This document shows, in pieces, positions 47,900-60,486 of a DNA stretch of 64,000 nucleotides; within the stretch, counting starts at the first letter, position 1, and the number at the start of each line of letters is the position of its first letter. Source of the stretch: Leuctra nigra (Eukaryota > Arthropoda > Insecta > Plecoptera > Leuctridae); assembly GCA_934045905.1 (NCBI GenBank), contig OW203762.1, forward strand, positions 5,766,001-5,830,000. Direction: 5' to 3'. The translations under genes and the position numbers were made by a program. The notes under the pieces are model-generated. The model saw nothing but the letters and a program-made list of their open reading frames with translations, was not told where the DNA came from and searched no databases.

Positions 47900-48298
47900 G
47901 CTAAGAATCAGTAGTAAAATATATAATAAAAATTACCTCTCAGCGTTACTTTGTTGTAAAACTCCCCCCCCCCCTCTCCCTCCCTCGACCAAGAATATAA
48001 AATGCAGTACGAATTAATTAATTGAAGCCTAATTTTGAGTTATAAAAGTTGGAGTTTGAAACATTTATTTGATTTGTCATTAAAAAGGCAAACTTCTCTA
48101 ATGCATTTCTTCAAAAGATTAGCTCCATATTAATCTCCTCGAAGCTGTTGAAATGTTAATTATATTCAATCTGAGCAGTGGAATGTGGACTCAAAGATCC
48201 AGGACGTTGAAGATTTAATTACATTGGCCAGTCAGTTTCCTTCGTTGGCGGGAAGTTGCAGAGCAGAACCAAAGTGGGACAGAAACACAGGTTCAAAC

Positions 48299-48557
48299 CG
48301 GTGGCGTGGTTCAAACCAGGCAAATTCGCGGGTCCGGACCGCGCAGGCTCGGAAACTATTTTGAATTTAGTGTATTGTAAAGCGATTTAAACACACATTT
48401 TGGTCGATTTGATGATCGACATTCTGAAATTACAGATCTTTGCATGGTCGATTATCGATATAATAAATGCTTGTTATGATATTTTATTCGATCTAATGTT
48501 CGCCCCCCCCCCCCCCCCCCCTTAGCCCTGGGCTACAACATCAAAGCTACGCCGCAG
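48299..48557. mobile_element. probable hAT-like fragment with long C tract
   Basis: Imperfect inverted ends (CGGTGGCGTGGTTC / CAAAGCTACGCCGCAG), a GGGTCCGGACCGCGCAGGCT block and a 20-nt C tract resemble the other hAT-like elements here. No target duplication found. Confidence 0.4.
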
Positions 48558-48559
48558 TT

Positions 48560-49324
48560 GTTGACACTGTGAACCGTAAGTCACTTTGGCCATTTTGAGT
48601 TAGGAACAATTTCTTTCTTAATCAATTCAATTCTGTTCATCCTATTGAAAAATAGTTGCATGAGCATCTATCAGTCAACTCCAACATAGGTAGTTCATGT
48701 TCAGTTATTAGCGTTTATCTACATTATATAGGTAGTCAATATAAGTTACGATTTTTGCAGTGAGTTTCAAAATTAACAACATGGAAAGTCACAAAAACCA
48801 AGTGATTTTATGGCCAATTAATTAATATCTCAACATTTCGTTGCAAAGATAAAGAACGGGCGCATAAAGTGGTTATAATAATTGATCCAGGTTATTATGT
48901 GCTTTCCTAGTAGAGTAAACTCTTCAACGAACCCTTCCATATAGTGAACATACTTATAGCATTTCGGCACAATTTCAGAATTTAAAGAATCCTTTTGTCA
49001 GTTTTCACGGTGTCTGCGGATTTGTTAGGTGGAAGATTGGGCAGAAAAGAGGTTACCACGAAACATTATAGAAAACAGACCTTGGAGAATTAGTCTGACC
49101 ATATTACAGGAACAATAATGAGGCGCATGTGGATGTATGGAAGAATCTGAGTTGAAAATAGTCAAACAGATATATCTCAACGTTAATGTACGCTCTATTA
49201 AAATAATTGGGACATCAAAGTGCATTGCTTTGTATCAACAATCGGAGAGGAAAACAGGTAAAATTCATCGCAATGTATTAAACACTTGGCAAAAAGGATC
49301 GCTCAACTAATCGACTGAACATTT
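48560..49324. other. unassigned AT-rich sequence
   Basis: No gene, RNA or repeat that I recognise. Confidence 0.45.
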
Positions 49325-49480
49325 TTAGATCACACCATCAGAAGTCAGTCCAAGCAATCTCCTTGTCTCACTCTAGTAGGTGACCTTAGATTTCAATGAT
49401 AATACCAGACTAACCATATAATACCAAGCATTAATTGTTAAGAATATGACCAGCAGTCATTCAAATTTTTTCACGGACCA
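49325..49480 (+). repeat. dispersed repeat, copy 2
   Basis: Copy of the 34440-34590 repeat, about 90% identical, with an extra stretch near 49407-49425. Confidence 0.8.
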
Positions 49481-49832
49481 TTTTTTATTTGGCCACGTGT
49501 ACCTGGACTGCGAAGGACATCCTGATGAAGAACCTGCGACGGATGGTGTGGTCACAACGTTTATATTTAGCTTTGATTAAGTACGTTAAATTTAAATGTT
49601 AGATACATTACATAATTATCTAGGAGTATTTTCTTTTCTCCATCCAAACAGAAAGTGCGACAAAATCTTCCAGATGTTAGAACGGGATTGAAACTGCGTG
49701 AGCCAGCCTTTAGAATATAGAAAATGAAAGTGTTTTGTGCTGGTATTCTCCGCACTTTGATAAAAGGCGTGGTATCAAAAAACTCAATTTGAGAAGTTCA
49801 TAGGTACCTTCTCAATTATATGTACTTATTTC

Positions 49833-50136
49833 TGTACCTACGAGGTAGAAGGCCGGGAGTTCATTATCTTGAGTTTGCGTGCACACAATTTGAAAGCTAT
49901 GATCCAAACTCTATCAAATTAATTTCCATTCGACTGCTGTCAATCATCAAGTAGTCAATTAGTATTTTACACTGTCAAATACAAATACAATTGTTTTGAA
50001 GTATTCTCTTACACAATGACTCACAATTACAACAATCACAATTACAAATATTTTTAATGAAGGCAGAATTATTGGTTTACGAGTTCACTTCGAGAAACAT
50101 TGAAATGGACATCCGACGTTCTACCTCTGAGGTACA
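49833..50136. mobile_element. short inverted-repeat element (GGTAGAAGG family), copy 4
   Basis: Ends TGTACCTACGAGGTAGAAGG and the inverted CTACCTCTGAGGTACA. The interior shares CTATCAAATTAATTTCCATT-like sequence and the ACACAATGACTCA block with copies 2 and 3. The most symmetrical copy. Confidence 0.75.
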
Positions 50137-50292
50137 GTATGGAGGCAACTGGTTACTTACAATATCTGTGTCACGCAGGTGGGAAAGTATACACGTGAAG
50201 AAACTCGGTGTGACAAAATAATCGAGTATTTAATTGTGATCATTTAATTAAATGACGCGATCTTCCAGCCAACAAAACGAATTACGAAATGT

Positions 50293-50450
50293 TTGTCTCC
50301 CCCCCCCCCCTCCCCCACCTCGGGGGCAACTCGGCCCCGCGCAGTGACCGAGCTAATAAACGTGATAATCACGCCCTGGGGCGCCACCGGGGGCGCCACT
50401 GAGCACACATCTCGCCTCGCGTGTAACAATGGCGGCGGCTGCAATCACTG
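50293..50450. other. GC-rich island with C tract
   Basis: CCTCGGGGGCAACTCGGCCC and GGGGCGCCACCGGGGGCGCC stand out from AT-rich surroundings. It could be a CpG-rich regulatory piece or a transposon fragment; no exon with splice sites is evident. Confidence 0.3.
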
Positions 50451-50884
50451 CGTGGTTGACTCAGTCTCAAGACACGGACATTGTCAGCAGAAGGGACAGA
50501 CAATTCGCACTTCTTCGCGGTTATTCCATCAGATCTCGGGCCAATTCATTCATCAACTATAGGGAACTCTCGCTCATGAGGCGGATTCTTCAGCTTTTAC
50601 GTTTTCAAACTGTTCACTTTTCATGTTATATACAATGCAAACATAACACGGTTTGAAAACATGCATCTCTAAGAAGAGGGAACTCTCTATAGTTGTAGAA
50701 TGGATTAAAAACGTGAAATATTGAAAGTATACACGACTTTGTAGACAAACAAAACATTATTATTCTGGGATAACGGGTTCAAGTTATTGATGCAAAAAGA
50801 TTGATAGAAATCTCGGAATTTTAAAAATATTCAACCTTGTTTTAAAACAGTAATATCGGCATTGACGTCATGGGGAAGACGTTA

Positions 50885-51000
50885 ACTGGACTAAATTTAG
50901 ACTAGTCTAAATTTAGACTAGTCTAAAATTAGTCCAGTTTTAAGTTCAATTTAGACTAGTCTAAAATTAGACTAGTCTAAAAAACAAGTCATGCTGATAT
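50885..51000. repeat. palindromic TTTAGACTAGTCTAAA repeats
   Basis: The 16-bp palindrome TTTAGACTAGTCTAAA and variants occur about four times within 110 nt, some overlapping by half. It leads into the TTTAGACCAGTTT tandem array. Confidence 0.85.
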
Positions 51001-51029
51001 GATTTTGGACATGGCTGTACAAGGAGGAG

Positions 51030-51425
51030 CTTAGACCAGTCACTCTTTAGGCGAGTTTTTAGGCGAGTTTTTATCACGGAATAGAAGATTTAGGCCAGGT
51101 TATGTCACCCAAACAAAAGTTTAGACCAGTTTTTATTCACAAAAATCAGCTTTTAGACCAGTTTATATCGCAAAATACAAAGTTTAGGCGAGTTTTTTTT
51201 TACCAAATAAAAAGTTTAGACCAGTTTTAAAACACAGAAATCAACTTTTAGACCAGTTTATATCGCAAAATAGAAAATTTCGGCGAGTTTTATTCACCCA
51301 AAACAAAAGTTTAGACCAGTTTTTAATCACAAAAATCAGCTTTTAGACCAGTTTATATCGCAAAATAGAAAGTTTAGGCGAGTTTTTTTTACCAAATAAA
51401 AAGTTTAGACCAGTTTTAAAACACA
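51030..51425. repeat. degenerate 30-33-nt tandem repeats (TTTAGACCAGTTT / TTTAGGCGAGTTT)
   Basis: Alternating units built on TTTAGACCAGTTT or TTTAGGCGAGTTT with A-rich linkers (ATCGCAAAATAGAAA, ACCAAATAAAAA). Unit order repeats, suggesting a higher-order period of four units. The array runs into the assembly gap, so its full length is unknown. Confidence 0.85.
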
Positions 51426-51625
51426 NNNNNNNNNNNNNNNNNNNNNNNNNNNNNNNNNNNNNNNNNNNNNNNNNNNNNNNNNNNNNNNNNNNNNNNNNNN
51501 NNNNNNNNNNNNNNNNNNNNNNNNNNNNNNNNNNNNNNNNNNNNNNNNNNNNNNNNNNNNNNNNNNNNNNNNNNNNNNNNNNNNNNNNNNNNNNNNNNNN
51601 NNNNNNNNNNNNNNNNNNNNNNNNN
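51426..51625. other. assembly gap of 200 N
   Basis: Exactly 200 N. The round number suggests a placeholder gap of unknown true size, placed where the tandem repeat could not be resolved. Confidence 1.
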
Positions 51626-52083
51626 ATATGCTTATTACAAAACTCTTTCATTGCACAATGCCCTGATAATTGTTGGCAAGCACATGGCAAAGGCGGCCAC
51701 CAAGTCAAGCTCTTTCCGTCGCCGCTGTTCCGAGCAATTTCCCAGATCGAAAAAGTGAGTCCTTTATATTATTATCTCCACGATATAGCGTTGACAATAC
51801 TTTTTTTAGAGTAAATTGGTCGTATTGGACGAAGTCCATCGACACATAAAAGATCTCTTGTGAAGTGGAGGGTGGCGGGAGGGTTGGGGGTGGGGGATGG
51901 GTGGGGGACGGGGAGTATAAAGCGAGATAATAATTACACTCTGCTTTGCTTGTAATTACTCATTATTATATTGTTGAGAAGAGCGAGATGATTTTATAGT
52001 AATTTACTGCTGCTCTGACCCTGACTCTGCTCTGGAAAGAGAGCTGCAGGAAAGTACAAAGAAGATAATCACGTGGGTCTGAC

Positions 52084-52507
52084 CCTCGCTCTGACACGGC
52101 ACCTCCACCAGCACTCTGACACGGCACATCCACCAGCACTCTGACACGGCACCTCCACCCTCGCTCTGAAACGGCACTTCCACCAGCACTCTGACACGGC
52201 ACCTCCACCAGCACTCTGACACGGCACCTCCACCAGCACTCTGACACGGCACCTCCACCAGTACTCAGACACGGCACCTCCACCAGCACTCTGACACGGC
52301 CCTCCACCAGTACTCTGACACGGCACATCCACCAGCACTCTGACACGGCACCTCCACCCTCGCTCTGAAACGGCACTTCCACCAGCACTTTAACACGGCA
52401 CCTCCACCAGTACTCAGACACGGCACCTCCACCAGCACTCTGACACGGCACCTCCACTCTCGTTCTGACACGGCACCTCCACCAGCACTCTGACACGGCA
52501 CCTTTAC
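52084..52507. repeat. 24-nt minisatellite, about 18 copies
   Basis: Unit CACGGCACCTCCACCAGCACTCTGA, about 24 nt per period, with CACATCC, CCCTCGCTC and GTACTCAG variants. Since 24 is divisible by 3 several minus-strand frames stay open; they are not genes. Confidence 0.95.
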
Positions 52508-52658
52508 CACCAGAGTATTGTGGATAGTAATGAACTTACATTCATAAGTAATAAATGAACGCGTTTGGAATATTACTACAATATAATATTTTTAATCCTT
52601 TTGCAATTTTAACTTTCTTATTTATATACCTCGATAGTACCTTTCATTATAGACTTAA

Positions 52659-52940
52659 GCTGGGTTCCCATACTTCGCATCGAATTCGCTTCCGGTTCGC
52701 TTCGCTTTCGCAAAATGGCTACCTTTTAACATAGGAAATCGTCCATGTTTACCTTCGCATGTTCGCGTGTTTCGGTTTCGTTCAAGTTGACCCAATTTTA
52801 ACTTTGACGAAACCGAAACGAAACCAAAACACGCGAACATGGGAATGTAAACATGGACGATTTCCTTAGTTAAAAGGTAGCCATTTTGCGAAAGCGAAGC
52901 GAACCGGAAGCGAATTCGATGCAAAGTATGGGAACCCAGC
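52659..52940. mobile_element. long-arm palindromic MITE
   Basis: Ends GCTGGGTTCCCATACTTCGC / inverted copy; the arms (about 125 nt) pair nearly throughout. Flanks TTAA and TATA give no clear duplication. 282 nt, non-coding. The embedded 89-codon frame is an artefact of the palindrome. Confidence 0.85.
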
Positions 52941-53128
52941 TATACGATTATCATACGGAAATGAAATAAAGAGAGTTTTGATGGACATAGGTTTTTTTTA
53001 ACAAAAAACATAATTATACCCTCCCCCCTCCCCACCGACATGTTACTACCTATATATTCACAAAATTATGTCCTGAGTTCGTATCTTTCATAGCCCCTTA
53101 TTCTATAACGAAAAAATCAATTATGTCT

Positions 53129-56100
53129 GAAATGATTTCAGATCAATGCTCTCCTCTGAGTTAGCAACCTTTCAACTCAGTGATGTTTTCCTAATGGACG
53201 TGAAATGATTTCAGATCAATGCTCTCCTCTGAGTTAGCAACCTTTCAACTCAGTGATGTTTTCCTATTGGACGTGAAATGATTTCAGATCAATGCTCTCC
53301 TCTGAGTTAGCAAACTTTCAACTCAGTGATGTTTTCCTAATAGACGTGAAATAATTTCAGATCAATGCTCTCCTCTGAGTTAGCAACCTTTCAACTCAGT
53401 GATGTTTTCCTAATGGACGTGAAATGATTTCAGATCAATGCTCTACTCTGTGTTAGCAACCTTTCAACTCAGTGCTGTTTTCCTAATAGACGTAAAATGA
53501 TTTCAGATCAATAGTCTCCTCTGAGTTAGCAACCTTTCAACTCAGTGATGTTTTCCTCATGGACGTGAAATGATTTCAGATCAATGCTCTCCTCTGAGTT
53601 ATCAACCTTTCAACTCAGTGATGTTTTCCTAATAGACGTAAAATGATTTCAGATCAATAGTCTCCTCTGAGTTAGCAACCTTTCAACTCAGTGATGTTTT
53701 CCTCATGGACGTGAAATGATTTCAGATCAATGCTCTCCTCTGAGTTATCAACCTTTCAACTCAGTGATGTTTTCCTAATAGACGTGAAATGATTTCAGAT
53801 CAATAGTCTCCTCTGAGTTAGCAACCTTTCAACTCAGTGATGTTTTCCTCATGGACGTGAAATGAATTCAGATCAATGGTCTCCTCTGAGTTATCAACCT
53901 TTCAACTCAGTGATGTTTTCCTAATAGACGTGAAATGATTTCAGATCAATGCTCTCCTCTGAGTTAGCAACCTTTCAACTCAGTGATGTTTTCCTAATAG
54001 ACGTGAAATGATTTCAGATCAATGCTCTCCTCTGAGTTAGCAACCTTTCAACTCAGTGATATTTTCCTAATGGACGTGAAATGATTTCAGATCAATGCTC
54101 TCCTCTCAGTTAAGCAACCTTTCAACTCAGTGATGTTTTCCTCATGGACGTGAAATGATTTCAGATCAATGGTCTCCTCTGAGTTAGCAACCTTTCAACT
54201 CAGTGATGTATTCCTAATAGACGTGAAATGATTTCAGATCAATAGTCTCCTCTGAGTTAGCAACCTTTCAACTCAGTGATGTTTTCCTCATGGACGTGAA
54301 ATGAATTCAGATCAATGCTCTCCTCTGAGTTAGCAACCTTTCAACTCAGTGATGTTTTCCTAATAGACGTGAAATGATTTCAGATCAATGCTCTCCTCTC
54401 AGTTAAGCAACCTTTCAACTCAGTGATGTTTTCCTAATAGACGTGAAATGATTTCAGATCAATGCTCTCCACTGAGTTAGCAACCTTTCAACTCAGTGAT
54501 GTTTTCCTCATGGACGTGAAATGATTTCAGATCAATGCTCTCCACTGAGTTAGCAACATTTCAACTCAGTGATATTTTCCTAATAGACGTGAAATGATTT
54601 CAGATCAATGCTCTCCACTGAGTTAGCAACATTTCAACTCAGTGATGTTTTCCTAATGGACGTGAAATGATTTCAGATCAATGCTCTCCACTGAGTTAGC
54701 AACATTTCAACTCAGTGATGTTTTCCTAATGGACGTGAAATGATTTCAGATCAATGCTCTCCACTGAGTTAGCAACCTTTCAACTCAGTGATGTTTTCCT
54801 CATGGACGTGAAATGATTTCAGATCAATGCTCTCCACTGAGTTAGCAACATTTCAACTCAGTGATATTTTCCTAATAGACGTGAAATGATTTCAGATCAA
54901 TGCTCTCCACTGAGTTAGCAACATTTCAACTCAGTGATGTTTTCCTAATGGACGTGAAATGATTTCAGATCAATGCTCTCCACTGAGTTAGCAACATTTC
55001 AACTCAGTGATGTTTTCCTAATGGACGTGAAATGATTTCAGATCAATGCTCTCCACTGAGTTAGCAACATTTCAACTCAGTGATGCTTTCCTAATGGACG
55101 TGAAATGATTTCAGATCAATGCTCTCCTCTGAGTTAGCAACCTTTCAACTCAGTGATGTTTTCCTAATAGACGTGAAATGATTTCAGATCAATGCTCTCC
55201 TCTGAGTTAGCAACCTTTCAACTCAGTGATATTTTCCTAATGGACGTGAAATGATTTCAGATCAATGCTCTCCTCTCAGTTAAGCAACCTTTCAACTCAG
55301 TGATGTTTTCCTCATGGACGTGAAATGATTTCAGATCAATGGTCTCCTCTGAGTTAGCAACCTTTCAACTCAGTGATGTATTCCTAATAGACGTGAAATG
55401 ATTTCAGATCAATAGTCTCCTCTGAGTTAGCAACCTTTCAACTCAGTGATGTTTTCCTCATGGACGTGAAATGAATTCAGATCAATGCTCTCCTCTGAGT
55501 TAGCAACCTTTCAACTCAGTGATGTTTTCCTAATAGACGTGAAATGATTTCAGATCAATGCTCTCCTCTCAGTTAAGCAACCTTTCAACTCAGTGATGTT
55601 TTCCTAATAGACGTGAAATGATTTCAGATCAATGCTCTCCACTGAGTTAGCAACCTTTCAACTCAGTGATGTTTTCCTCATGGACGTGAAATGATTTCAG
55701 ATCAATGCTCTCCACTGAGTTAGCAACATTTCAACTCAGTGATATTTTCCTAATAGACGTGAAATGATTTCAGATCAATGCTCTCCACTGAGTTAGCAAC
55801 ATTTCAACTCAGTGATGTTTTCCTAATGGACGTGAAATGATTTCAGATCAATGCTCTCCACTGAGTTAGCAACATTTCAACTCAGTGATGTTTTCCTAAT
55901 GGACGTGAAATGATTTCAGATCAATGCTCTCCACTGAGTTAGCAACCTTTCAACTCAGTGATGTTTTCCTCATGGACGAGAAATGATTTCAGATCAATGC
56001 TCTCCACTGAGTTAGCAACATTTCAACTCAGTGATATTTTCCTAATAGACGTGAAATGATTTCAGATCAATGCTCTCCACTGAGTTAGCAACATTTCAAC

Positions 56101-57308
56101 TCAGTGATGTTTTCCTAATGGACGTGAAATGATTTCAGATCAATGCTCTCCACTGAGTTAGCAACATTTCAACTCAGTGATGTTTTCCTAATGGACGTGA
56201 AATGATTTCAGATCAATGCTCTCCACTGAGTTAGCAACATTTCAACTCAGTGATGTTTTCCTAATGGACGTGAAATGATTTCAGATCAATGCTCTCCACT
56301 GAGTTAGCAACATTTCAACTCAGTGATGCTTTCCTAATGGACGTGAAATGATTTCAGATCAATGCTCTCCTCTGAGTTAGCAACCTTTCAACTCAGTGAT
56401 GTTTTCCTAATAGACGTGAAATGATTTCAGATCAATGCTCTCCTCTGAGTTAGCAACCTTTCAACTCAGTGATATTTTCCTAATGGACGTGAAATGATTT
56501 CAGATCAATGCTCTCCTCTCAGTTAAGCAACCTTTCAACTCAGTGATGTTTTCCTCATGGACGTGAAATGATTTCAGATCAATGGTCTCCTCTGAGTTAG
56601 CAACCTTTCAACTCAGTGATGTATTCCTAATAGACGTGAAATGATTTCAGATCAATAGTCTCCTCTGAGTTAGCAACCTTTCAACTCAGTGATGTTTTCC
56701 TCATGGACGTGAAATGAATTCAGATCAATGCTCTCCTCTGAGTTAGCAACCTTTCAACTCAGTGATGTTTTCCTAATAGACGTGAAATGATTTCAGATCA
56801 ATGCTCTCCTCTCAGTTAAGCAACCTTTCAACTCAGTGATGTTTTCCTAATAGACGTGAAATGATTTCAGATCAATGCTCTCCACTGAGTTAGCAACCTT
56901 TCAACTCAGTGATGTTTTCCTCATGGACGTGAAATGATTTCAGATCAATGCTCTCCACTGAGTTAGCAACATTTCAACTCAGTGATATTTTCCTAATAGA
57001 CGTGAAATGATTTCAGATCAATGCTCTCCACTGAGTTAGCAACATTTCAACTCAGTGATGTTTTCCTAATGGACGTGAAATGATTTCAGATCAATGCTCT
57101 CCACTGAGTTAGCAACATTTCAACTCAGTGATGTTTTCCTAATGGACGTGAAATGATTTCAGATCAATGCTCTCCACTGAGTTAGCAACCTTTCAACTCA
57201 GTGATGTTTTCCTCATGGACGTGAAATGATTTCAGATCAATGCTCTCCACTGAGTTAGCAACATTTCAACTCAGTGATGTTTTCCTAATGGACGTGAAAT
57301 GATTTCAG
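53129..57308. repeat. 73-nt satellite array, about 57 copies, with higher-order structure
   Basis: Unit: AAATGATTTCAGATCAATGC + TCTCCTCTGAGTTAGCAACC + TTTCAACTCAGTGATGTTTT + CCTAATGGACGTG. In the CACTGAGTT variants the monomer contains an inverted pair (CACTGAGTT...AACTCAGTG). A +1 variant (CAGTTAAGC) occurs at 54107, 54400, 55277, 55570, 56520 and 56813, marking higher-order blocks 1170 and 1243 nt long (16 and 17 monomers). Confidence 0.97.
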
Positions 57309-57749
57309 ACCGAAGGCACCTGGGCTACACGCTCATAGATAATGACAGCTTTGTCCTCGTGTGACATCTTCTCACATCAACGTCATTCCCGGCCTTCTCG
57401 AGTGACAAGAAAAGCTGTCATGCGAGAACATTTCAAATGATTGTTCCCTGCGACATACAAATAGATGTTTGTGATTTGCATCATAATGCCAAGACCAAGT
57501 GATCAAGGTGATCTAATTTTCAAGTTTGGTAATTATATCACTTCAAAATTACAGTTTTTCTTTCAGTGACTACTTATACAGAGAAAATACATCAGTTGCA
57601 CATTCGTGGATGTCTTGCCGATATGCCGCTATACCACATTCCTGCGGCGTTTAGTTACCCTGCTGAAAAGTGCAGTTTTCATTTAAAATTGTGTTGCTAT
57701 TCTAAACAGACTTTGTTTCACCATGAATCAAAGTTGTGTTGAGTGACGC

Positions 57750-58020
57750 ATGGCACCTCCACCTGTGTTATGACTCATGGCACCTCCACTCAAACCAATA
57801 CAAATTGATGGATCTTTTCAAGTCTGCTTCCAACATGTAATGGTGAAATATTTCTTCAAAATGTTTACAGAAATGAAACCCCGGCACCTCCATCTGTGTT
57901 ATGACGCATGGCACCTCCACCAATACATTGCTAGATCTTCTCAGGTTCAATTCCAACATGAAATTGTAAAACCTTCCTTCAAAATGATTCTAGAAAAGAA
58001 AACACGGCACCTCCACCAAA
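57750..58020. repeat. degenerate GGCACCTCCACC repeats
   Basis: GCATGGCACCTCCACCTGTG and variants recur about five times with longer, partly duplicated spacers (TTCAAAATGWTTMTAGAAA, CCAACATGWAATKGTRAAA). The core is shared with the 24-nt minisatellite at 52.1-52.5 kb. Confidence 0.7.
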
Positions 58021-58593
58021 CCCACAAACTAGATTATACAAAATAAACGAGTTTATATTGAGACTCGACAGATTAAAATATTAAACTGAACTTGTTAAAA
58101 TTAGCATAAAAAGTTTATTTTTCAAATGAGTGTCAATGAAATGAGATCTGGCGCTCGATCTTGGGTTCTTTGCCTCGTGCTGCTGGCTGCAACATGAATG
58201 GTTTCGTTCATCAGCGCACATACAAAGAGCACTGTCGGTTATGCTTCAAGCCAATTACCTCGCGACTCAGGGGGCCCGGCTGTTGCTGATTGGTTGCTGA
58301 TCGCTAACGAGCACCCTGATTAGCGTGCCACATAACCTTGGCGAGGCTGCAGATGCACGGCTGTTACTGAAGAAGAAGAAAACATCCCCATGTTCGCAGT
58401 GGTACTCACTCGCTGAAGCACGGCCTCTCATGATCGACGTATCACGGCGCATTAGAACATCTTCGCTAACAAATCCCATTAGCCGTGACAAATTTGAAAT
58501 TTGAAACATTTTGGAACGTTCAACTTTTGTTCAATTCAACGTTAGTAGTGAACATGGTCCCTTGGACTCAAAATTGAAGATTTGGAACGTGTT

Positions 58594-58736
58594 CAGGAGG
58601 GCGATTCTAAATTCCCTTGTCGTCTCGTTTCACGTGATACGGGCTCACTGCACACTGGAGTGCTATCTATTTAACATGGTAGTGACGCCGTATCAATTGA
58701 TACGAGACGACAAGGGAATTTAGAATAGCCCCCCTG
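58594..58736. mobile_element. small inverted-repeat MITE
   Basis: Ends CAGGAGGGCGATTCTAAATT and the inverted AATTTAGAATAGCCCCCCTG; arms extend to the CTTGTCGTCTCG / CGAGACGACAAG segment. 143 nt. No target duplication seen. Confidence 0.75.
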
Positions 58737-59714
58737 GACCATGAAAAATTTGAAATACTTAGCAATCGTTTGAATAATTTTGGAACGTTTTACACTGCTA
58801 AGTGCTGTATAAACTATATGAAATAAGTTGAGAATTACTTATTATATAAACTGTAATGGCTATATTCTACTCACTCGCTCCGAAGAGCTACAGGAGAAGG
58901 TAGATAGAGGGCGACACCGCACTACTTAATTGAAAAATGTTCGAGTAATCTGAGATAAACGACGTAACTAAGGGTTCCGGGTTAATTACGTGGCAGTTTT
59001 TTTATTTCGGGGGCGGGGAGGGGGGTTTATAAGGAAACATGACATGTACAAAACGTCAAAGCTAATAATGAATTACTCTTCGGGGTGCTCCTCAAACAAT
59101 TTCCTGTGATTATTACCCCAAGTCAGGTGCAGCTGACGGCGCCCCCTCCCCCTGCAACCCACCCACTGAGTTATTAGCATTAGCTCAAATGATATTACTG
59201 CGGGCAAAGGTGAGAGAGCAAAGAGTCGACGGGACATTCAAGAGAGAATATAAATTGTCATTACAGGGACAATAGAGAAGAGGAAATCTCCATGGTGAAT
59301 GGAGCTTCAGTTTTTAATTTAAGTCTTGTTTAAAAAAAATTCCATTTTGTAGTAGAGACAATTCGTTCGAAAATACGTTTTGAATTTTAAAATTAATTGA
59401 AATATGAAATATGTGAAAGGCAATTTTTGTGATTATGTTTTATAGAACATTGAAATTACACGACAAATTACATTTTTCGATTAACTCTGGTGAAAAATGG
59501 GTAAAATTGATAACAATTGCCCCATGGTGTAGGTGTATACAAACATGTCGTCCACGCAGAAGGTAGGTGGGGCTGGCAGTGGCCGAAGCAGCCACTGAAA
59601 GACTGGTATAATATTTCGAAGCAAATAACAATTGCAATAATTATTTTATAATTTGTCCCAAAGTTTAAAAATGCTATTTCTTGACTACCAAATATTGAAA
59701 TTGCCTTCCCGACG
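58737..59714. other. unassigned sequence
   Basis: AT-rich with a G tract near 59012 and a GC-rich piece near 59135. I recognise no gene or element ends. Confidence 0.4.
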
Positions 59715-59905
59715 GTCTGGACCCACATATTATGTCGTGGGTTCGATTACCGCCCCCCCCCCCCCCCCCCGACCTTCCAGACCGACTTTCGCGGCTTTCC
59801 TAAGTCAGCGGCAAATGATGGGAAGGTTCCCTACTAGTAGGCCACGACCACCTCCTTCGCACCTTCCTTCGTTATACATGGTCCCCATCCCTGTCATCGT
59901 AACTC
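59715..59905 (+). repeat. SINE-like repeat, copy 4
   Basis: B-box-like GTGGGTTCGATTACCGCC, a C tract, then GGCAAATGATGGGAAGGTTC + CCTACTAGTAGGCCACGACC as in the other copies. The GTTGCAGAACAG end is absent. Confidence 0.65.
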
Positions 59906-60066
59906 CAGAATGACGTGATTTAAGGCAAACGCTGAACTGAAATAGCCATGCGTTTGAAAAATTATGAACAACGTACACCCGCGGTTACATAAATCGCTTG
60001 CAAAACTCTAAGTCCTTTTCCAAAACCTGACTAGGCAGACGAAAACACAGAGGTAAACGCAGATTT

Positions 60067-60342
60067 GGGGCTGTGCATAATGGACGTCACGCTTCAGGGG
60101 GGGGGAGGGAGGGGGGAGTGCACCAATATGGGACACAGTTTGACAGGGGGATGGGGAGGGGGTTCGGAGCCTGTAAGACTTCACGCATTGATATAGATAT
60201 TTTCAAGCATTTTAAAAATTTCAATTGATATGTCGGAAAGGAAATTTCGCTAAAAAAGATAAATTCTGATACATTTAACAAAATCGGTACCCCCCCCCCC
60301 CCCCTAACCCTCAAATAGCGAACGTAATTTATGGACGGCCCC
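60067..60342. mobile_element. DNA-transposon-like element with GGGGC(T/C)GT ends
   Basis: Imperfect inverted ends GGGGCTGTGCATAATGGACG and CGTAATTTATGGACGGCCCC. 276 nt with G and C tracts, TTT on both sides. Superfamily not assigned. Confidence 0.6.
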
Positions 60343-60486
60343 TTTATGTAGTTGGTAAAACTTATATTTTCTTTTTAAAGAATATAGGTAGTTAATATAA
60401 TTTTTGGTAAAGGCTTTTAATTACCAAGTGTATAACTATCAAGTCAATAAGTAGATACTTAGCAGATGTTAGTAGGTACCTACATG

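Noticed and set aside
51343..51708. 121-codon minus-strand frame
   Set aside because: It crosses the 200-N gap; nearly all of it is unknown residues.
51966..52510. Minus-strand frames of up to 176 codons with Cys/Gly/Val repeats
   Set aside because: They lie on a 24-nt minisatellite; the unit length is a multiple of 3, so three frames stay open together. No domain, start context or splice sites.
52655..52924. 89-codon minus-strand frame
   Set aside because: It is contained in the long-arm palindromic MITE and the two halves are complementary.
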